Source: Pavlovales sp. CCMP2436 (lineage: Eukaryota > Haptophyta > Pavlovophyceae > Pavlovales). Taken from it: a stretch of 31,810 nt of DNA. The notes beneath the pieces are model-generated. The model did no database searches. It saw only the letters and a program-made list of their open reading frames with translations, and was not told the DNA's origin. The stretch lies in NCBI GenBank assembly GCA_026770615.1, contig MU631798.1:38368-70177 (forward strand). The letters run 5' to 3'. Position 1 is the first letter of the stretch; each line of letters begins with the position of its first letter. The position numbers and the translations under genes are program-made. Below, one piece after another: positions 27,331-31,810 of the stretch.

Positions 27331-27836
27331 CACCAACCACCCCTGCCAAACGAAAACGCCTGATGCGCAACCATCCTACGAATCATGAAGATTCATTAAC
27401 AGGTGTAAACCCGACCACGCCCTCCATGCAGCCTAAGCCCACCCTCAGGCCCAGCAGAGGCCAGCAACGATTACGCACATCAAACGTGGAAAAACGCAAC
27501 CAGAGGCCGTTTCGAACCAAAACCTCATTGCTACCAGGAGTAGCCAGTCCCACCGAACCCAAAACAGGACCAGCCAGTCCCACCATAAACCACGAATCCG
27601 CAGCAGGCCCGTCACGCATGCACGCACTGAACCATGACTAGTCCGTTATAGTCATGCACCACCCACGCACACTGCGCTCAGCAACCAAACGGGCCCTTGA
27701 AACCGGCCAGTCATCCACACTGTCATACCACTCGGGCGACAAAAACCTAAAAGGCAAACATGAGCCAGCAAGCTCGCCACACCCCGCAACCCAAAGTCCT
27801 GCGCCCGAGGCCCACCCCCTTCAAGGGGTGGGATAG
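27331..27836 (+). pseudogene. Retrotransposon C-terminal tail
   Basis: The frame of the repeat array continues as a basic Pro/Thr/Ser-rich tail (PTTPAKRKRLMRNHPTNHED, then KPTLRPSRGQQRLRTSNVEK) to the TAG at 27639-27641. A further open stretch from 27654 (MHHPRTLRSATKRALETGQS) has similar composition to about 27836, where GGGGTGGG...GGGCCGG sequence ends it. Basic tails of this kind may bind nucleic acid. No poly(A) or 3' microsatellite marks the element end clearly. Confidence 0.55.
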
Positions 27837-27966
27837 AATGGGCCGGAAATAAGCCGCGCATATTGGTGGGTTTTACCCCCCGGGAAAAAATCTCAACATA
27901 TGCGAGTCAGGCTAGTGAGGAGGTTTTGTTTGGGATGCGCGAAGGTGGGCCGCGCTTGCAGATGGC

Positions 27967-28178
27967 GCTGCATTTTCAGACGACGCGAGGGAGAGCGGTG
28001 GAGGTCGGTCAGCGGGCCAGCCGAAAGTCGTCAGTCGTCGATCATCGTGTCTGAACTGATCAGCGGTGGAGACGGTATCCGTGTGCTCGGAGTGGATCCC
28101 TGGATCTGAGTGTTTTTCAACACTTAAATCCAGCGCGATCCTCCCGGGAACGGACGTTTAACTAGAAACTTACACACT
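27967..28178 (-). repeat. Family A repeat, inverted partner of 22793-23004
   Basis: CTGCATTTTCAGACGACGCG to GAAACTTACACAC. It faces the copy at 22793 so that the two enclose 5 kb. Confidence 0.9.
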
Positions 28179-28845
28179 ACTGAGCCCAACCTGTTATCAT
28201 TTTTTAAGAACGGCCTCCGGGGGCCGTCCTAATGAAATGACAAAGGAAAATAGGCTGCTACTTAGCCGCGAGATTATTTGTGTCGCTTAGAGGACTCTGT
28301 CTGCTCCCCTCACGGGGCCAGCGCCCGTTTTCGTTTCAATTTAAATTGCTGCATTTTTTGACTGCCGTCCGGCAGTCAAAATCTGAACAAGAGGGCCTTT
28401 TTACCAATAATCGTGTTTGAACCAACTTGGAATTGTAAAATATCTCCAGACGCAAAATTGATCGTAGAGCAACTTTGCTATCGCAACCCGGCACATGATT
28501 ACAACAGGAATGACGAGAAAACGGCCTCCAAAGTGAAGTCGGTATTTTGACTCGGATGCTGGAAAATAGCACCCTAACTTCGGAGGCTCTATTCTTGTCT
28601 TTTCCTTCAGAATCAGGTGTCGGTATATAGGCATAAGTTTTTTCCTTTCGAATTCTGCGTTTAGCTGTACCTTCGCAATTTTTGTTTACCTTCATAATTA
28701 AAATAACAAATTATTAATAGTTACTTAATATAATTTTTCAAACGAACGCGGTACTGGCCCGGTGAGTTCCTCATAGAGTATGGGGGAGGTTCCGATGAAT
28801 TTGGTCCCGGATAACTGCCAAAACCGAGGTCCGGGGACAGATCAG
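28179..28845. other. Spacer with hairpins and a shared motif
   Basis: ACGGCC...GGCCGT at 28212-28230 is a short stem. 28509-28540 (GGAATGACGAGAAAACGGCC, then TCCAAAGT) matches 12781-12812. ATGAATTTGGTCCCGG at 28794 is the reverse complement of a motif at 30351 and 31776. No gene is supported. Confidence 0.4.
28356..28381. repeat. Perfect 11-bp hairpin with a 4-base loop
   Basis: TTTTGACTGCC, loop GTCC, GGCAGTCAAAA. It is flanked by T on the left and AT-rich sequence on the right. Confidence 0.7.
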
Positions 28846-30211
28846 CATGCGGCTAGACCCCTGAGACGGATCCTATTCGAACCCATTCAATAGGCGCAGT
28901 ACACAGGGTCACCACTCGTCTCCATTTCGTGCTCCGGAGCTGAGCCTTGGAACGTAGGGTCTCAAGAGGCAAAGAAAGGGCCACGGCCCGAAAACCTCCT
29001 GAATAACTGATTTAACATGACTAATTAAATGCAGCTTTTAAATATATAAAGATTTCTATTGAATAGGAAAATTTCAAGAGGTATCAATAGGCGGATGGCG
29101 CGTGTCAGGGGGCGCTCTGGGCGGCGTAGGGGACGAGTGGCGGACCCTGAGAGGGCCCAGGGTGGGACTAGGGCTCAGTGGAGGCTAATGCGGCGGGCCG
29201 CTGGCGCGGGGATGGTGCGCCCAGTCCGCTCGGCTGCGCGGTGCTGCGCGAGGCACGTGAACTGGCGGGCTCTGCCGTGCACCTGCGGCGGGTGCAGCGG
29301 GCAGGCCTCGCCACAGATGGTGCAGTGGTACGAGGTCTTCTGCTTGCAGATGGAGCACTGCCGCTGGGTGCCGCCCTTGGCGCCCGAGTGGTAAAAGGAC
29401 TTGATCTCGTGCTCGACGAAGCGCGGGCTCGTGCGGGTGTCGGGCGAGGCCGCGTTGCGCGCCGACGAGCCGCCCGTCACGACCGAGACCGCGCGCGGGA
29501 TCGAGTCCGTCAGGTGCGCGGTGGTGACGAGCTCGATGGCGAGCGCCTCGAAGAACACCTTCATGTCGGGCGCCTTGTTGCCCAGCACGCGCGTCCAGAC
29601 TAGGTAGATGTTCACGTCGCTCATTCCGCGCAGCGTCATCTGCACGCGGGTCGGTCAGGCCTTGCCCCGGAAGCGCTTCTCGAGGGCGTAGTCGTACTGC
29701 CTACGGCGGTTGTGCGCGTCGATGCACGGCTGCCCGAGCGTGCGGTCGTTGACGATGCGCGGCGCCTCCCAGCTCACGACGAACTTGTCTGCGCGCCCGC
29801 CGACGCGAACTGGCCACGGAAGCGCTTGAAGGGCTGCGAGCGCACCCACTCCTGGCCCCAGTACACCGACTTGATGGACAAGGAGCAGGGCCGCTTCGCC
29901 TTGTCCTCCTGGATCAGGATCTTGAGCCGCGGGTTGTCGTCCGCGCCTGAAGTAACACTCGACATCGCTGTTCGCGAAGCGATGATGAGAAAGACGATGT
30001 CTATGACCGAAGTTCAGGCTCTTCTAGTGAGCCTTCGAGAAGGCGGATCGTCAATCTGATTGATTCCTGGCTATCTGCATGCCGTGGCGTCCACGGCGAT
30101 GTGCGGTGACCCTGGGTGTCCGACGTGCGGTTCGTCGGCTACAGCGTGCCGAACCGCGCCTATTGAATAGGTTTGAACGCTGGTTAAATAGGTTCAGGGG
30201 TCTAGCCGCAT
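28846..30211 (-). mobile_element. PiggyBac-like element relic bounded by inverted repeats
   Basis: 28846-28897 (GCATGCGGCTAGACCCCTGA...CATTCAATAGGCGC) and 30156-30211 in reverse complement are the same about 53-bp sequence with some mismatches. The transposase relic lies between them. I see no TTAA duplication at the edges, so the repeats may be subterminal or unrelated to the transposase. Confidence 0.45.
29175..29965 (-). pseudogene. PiggyBac-like transposase, C-terminal part
   Basis: PiggyBac transposases (DDE_Tnp_1_7 type) cut and paste DNA at TTAA. On the minus strand the readable part begins DDNPRLKILIQEDKAKRPCS, with SVYWGQEWVRSQPFKRFRGQ. Near 29795 the frame shifts to GGRADKFVVSWEAPRIVNDR and PCIDAHNRRRQYDYALEKRF, matching the 'D-Y-N-x-x-M..D' region after the third catalytic Asp. 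A TGA at 29655-29657 interrupts, then MSDVNIYLVWTRVLG and KVFFEALAIELV fit the 'NAY-x-hydrophobic' helix. The end has a cysteine cluster, CSICKQKTSYHCTICGEACP-LHPP then C-x3-H (residues 97-135 from 29645), as in the C-terminal zinc-binding domain of this family. N-terminal and catalytic domains are missing or unreadable. One frameshift and one stop. Confidence 0.7.
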
Positions 30212-30390
30212 GGCTGACCCGCTTACGCCAACTCCATGAACTCGGCGGCATCGCATCCGCCACCCTCGTCTCGGTGATCGATCTCAGCGGCGCGAGCTCA
30301 AGCGCGCACTCCTCACCCCGCGGCGGAGCGTGCGCGACGGTGCACTTTGCAACTCGGGACCAAATTCATCCGGCGTGCGCGGGCGACTTG

Positions 30391-30905
30391 CCGATGTTCC
30401 CAGATGCTTGGGAACGTGCATCACAGGCGCCCTTGGCCCTCCCAGAGACACGGGACAGCCCTCTCCGTTGCGCGGAGTGCTACTCATCAGCAACGAATCG
30501 TCGGTCGTGGCGTGGCCAACGCGAACAAAATTGGACGCATGCGAGGCAAAGTCGCCGAGCTCCCAGAGGCCTGTGGAAACGTGCATCGCGAACGCCCTTG
30601 CCTCCCAGTCTCGTGGGACATGCCGGCAGCCCCCTCCGTTGCGCAAAGCGCTACACATTCAACAATCGTCGGCCTAGGCGTGGCCTACGCATGCGTAATT
30701 TGGGCGCAGGGGAGGCAAACTGGCCGATGCTCCCAGAGGCTTGGGAACGTGCATCGCGAACGCCCTTCCAAGGTCCTGCCAGACTCGTGGGACATGCCGA
30801 CAGCCCTCGCTCCGTTACGCGGAGTGCTACACATGCGACGAATCATCAGTCGTGGCATGGCCAAAGCGTACACAATTTGGGCTCAGGCGAGGCGAACGCG
30901 TGCAC
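30391..30905. repeat. Tandem array, three units of 163-170 bp
   Basis: TCCCAGAGGCTTGGGAACGT with CATCGCGAACGCCCTT, GGGACATGCCGRCAGCCC and GTTGCGCRRAGYGCTACACA recur at about 30398, 30561 and 30731, ending with a partial fourth unit at 30885. Units are diverged with indels. A 290-codon plus-strand frame (30079-30951) stays open through all three and reads WERASRTPL...GSPLRCAKRY in each; a second frame is also open. Confidence 0.8.
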
Positions 30906-31140
30906 CTTCGCCCCGGCGCTGACGCCTAGTACGCTGACGCCTGCGCGCTGAGCCAGCGCACACAGCCTCATGGTCTTACCCGTGACACCGCCTGCTATAT
31001 CGCGCGGCATCATAGACTGCTGTCGTGTCAAAACTAGCTCCCCGTAAAGCCGGTCGTTAATTTGGCACGCTTGGGACCAAATTTCACCGCTTTTCAAATT
31101 AGCCTGAAACGGTCAAGCGGGTTTTGGACCCGCTGCGGAA
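30906..31140. other. Spacer between tandem array and inverted repeat
   Basis: CGCTGACGCCTAGTACGCTG is a short internal duplication at 30918. GGGACCAAATTTCACC at 31073 is a relative of the GGGACCAAATTYATCC motif. No gene is seen. Confidence 0.35.
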
Positions 31141-31352
31141 TACACCCCGTGTTCTTTGGTGCAAAAGCGGTTCGGGCCACTCGGCAGTGGGGTCGCGGGC
31201 GAACGACACTGCTTTACTTGCTGCGCTTTCCAGGGTCGCCCCACGTTGGGCCAGTTGGGCCCGTCTCAAACGGAGAGCTGTGCGCGCTGCCTCCTTCATG
31301 CCTTCGAACACTGCGGCCGTGAAGTATCGTCCAGAACGCGCACCAGGCGGGC
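31141..31352 (-). repeat. Inverted repeat, left arm (about 212 bp)
   Basis: Pairs with 31502-31714 at roughly 90% identity by eye; the core GCTTTCCAGGGTCGCCCCAC to GGCCCGTCTCAAACGGAGAG is identical. On the minus strand it reads KEAARTALRLRRAQLAQRGA and ESAASKAVSFARDPTAEWPE. Confidence 0.85.
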
Positions 31353-31501
31353 ACTGTGAGCGCTAGCAACTCGGCGTGGGCGTGAACGCCATGAGACAGG
31401 CGACGCCAGCCGGCGAGAGGCACGCGGATGACGTTCGTTGAGCAGGTGCGTGCTGTTTGTCACCAGGTACGTGCGCTCGCACTCACACTGCCCGCTGCTC
31501 A

Positions 31502-31714
31502 CAGTGCCACCCCGCGCGTTCTCTCCTCGCTTCACGGCCGCAGTGTTCGAATGCACGAAGGAGGCGGCGCGCACAGCTCTCCGTTTGAGACGGGCCCAAC
31601 TGGCCCAACGTGGGGCGACCCTGGAAAGCGCAGCAAGTAAAGCAGTCGCGTTCGGGCTCGACCCCACATCCGAGTGGCCCGGACCGCTTTCGCACCAAGG
31701 ATGCCGGGGTGTTT
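31502..31714 (+). repeat. Inverted repeat, right arm
   Basis: The plus strand reads the same peptide as the left arm's minus strand: KEAARTALRLRRAQLAQRGA, ESAASKAVAFGLDPTSEWPG, to a TAA at 31714. About 150 bp separates the arms. Confidence 0.85.
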
Positions 31715-31810
31715 AACTCGTGTAGGGGGACAAATGACGTTTAGGAATTAAAAAAGTGTGACCAAATTTATCCCGGGACCAAATTTATCCGAACCCCCCC
31801 CCCCCCCCCC
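31715..31810. other. Window end: repeated motif and 17-base C run
   Basis: GACCAAATTTATCC occurs twice (31760 and 31778). The last 17 bases are all C. This may be a contig edge in a homopolymer. Confidence 0.6.

Noticed and set aside
28205..28235. Bacterial-type terminator (GC stem)
   Set aside because: Introns and retrotransposons show a eukaryotic nuclear context, and no U-run follows the stem.
30051..30263. 70-codon minus-strand ORF as the start of the PiggyBac-like transposase
   Set aside because: Its text (Arg/Ser-rich) has no resemblance to the family and it spans the right inverted repeat.

Overview
This window reads as nuclear DNA of a unicellular eukaryote. The genes have GT-AG introns of about 70-200 bp. 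GC-rich coding islands sit in AT-rich, microsatellite-laden spacer, and there are no operons, bacterial ribosome sites or rRNA. A microalga or other protist fits (a haptophyte would suit the proline/alanine-rich proteins, the sulfotransferase and the Sel1 repeats), but the sequence alone does not fix the lineage.

Layout. 1-549: the last two exons of an unrecognised gene. 818-3221: a candidate DNA transposon with matching terminal inverted repeats around a degenerate ORF of no family I can name. 4562-5311: a Sel1-repeat fragment, a proline/alanine linker and a gluconokinase, broken by frameshifts. 5850-6551 (minus): an intact secreted cysteine-rich protein. 7082-7399: a Sel1-repeat relic. 7402-8784: nested repeats including a large palindrome. 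9563-10922 (minus): an apparently intact two-exon sulfotransferase-like gene. 11000-15385: almost entirely repeats. 15386-15669: a tiny spliced gene candidate. 16491-17626 (minus): a UBA-like plus Ala/Lys-rich coiled-coil gene with one frameshift and one stop. 18117-20680: more repeats. 21555-27641: a decayed non-LTR retrotransposon (reverse transcriptase, RNase H, zinc knuckle, 23-residue repeat array), split by an insertion and hit again by a small TA-inserting MITE. 28846-30211: a PiggyBac-like transposase relic between inverted repeats. 30391-31714: a tandem array and a 212-bp inverted repeat. The window ends in a run of 17 C.

Six dispersed repeat families recur and are named here for reference: A (about 205 bp, starting near CTAGTTAAACGTCCGTCCCC and ending GAAAATGCAG), B (about 240 bp, starting CGGCTCAGCATGG), C (about 100 bp, GATTCAAGCTGGC...GGCTGCGCTGG), D (300-480 bp, with a conserved minus-strand reading frame), E (about 85 bp, GTAGGAGCCTGCGTC...CCCCCCTACATTAATATA) and a 167-bp MITE with TIRs and TA target duplications. 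A to E are repeatedly joined through (TA)n tracts, so much of the window is a mosaic of elements inserted in or beside TA-rich DNA.

The genes do not form a pathway. The gluconokinase would act in sugar metabolism and the sulfotransferase probably in the Golgi. Many coding relics carry one-base frameshifts while two genes are clean, so either this is a decaying, transposon-rich region or the assembly has residual indels.
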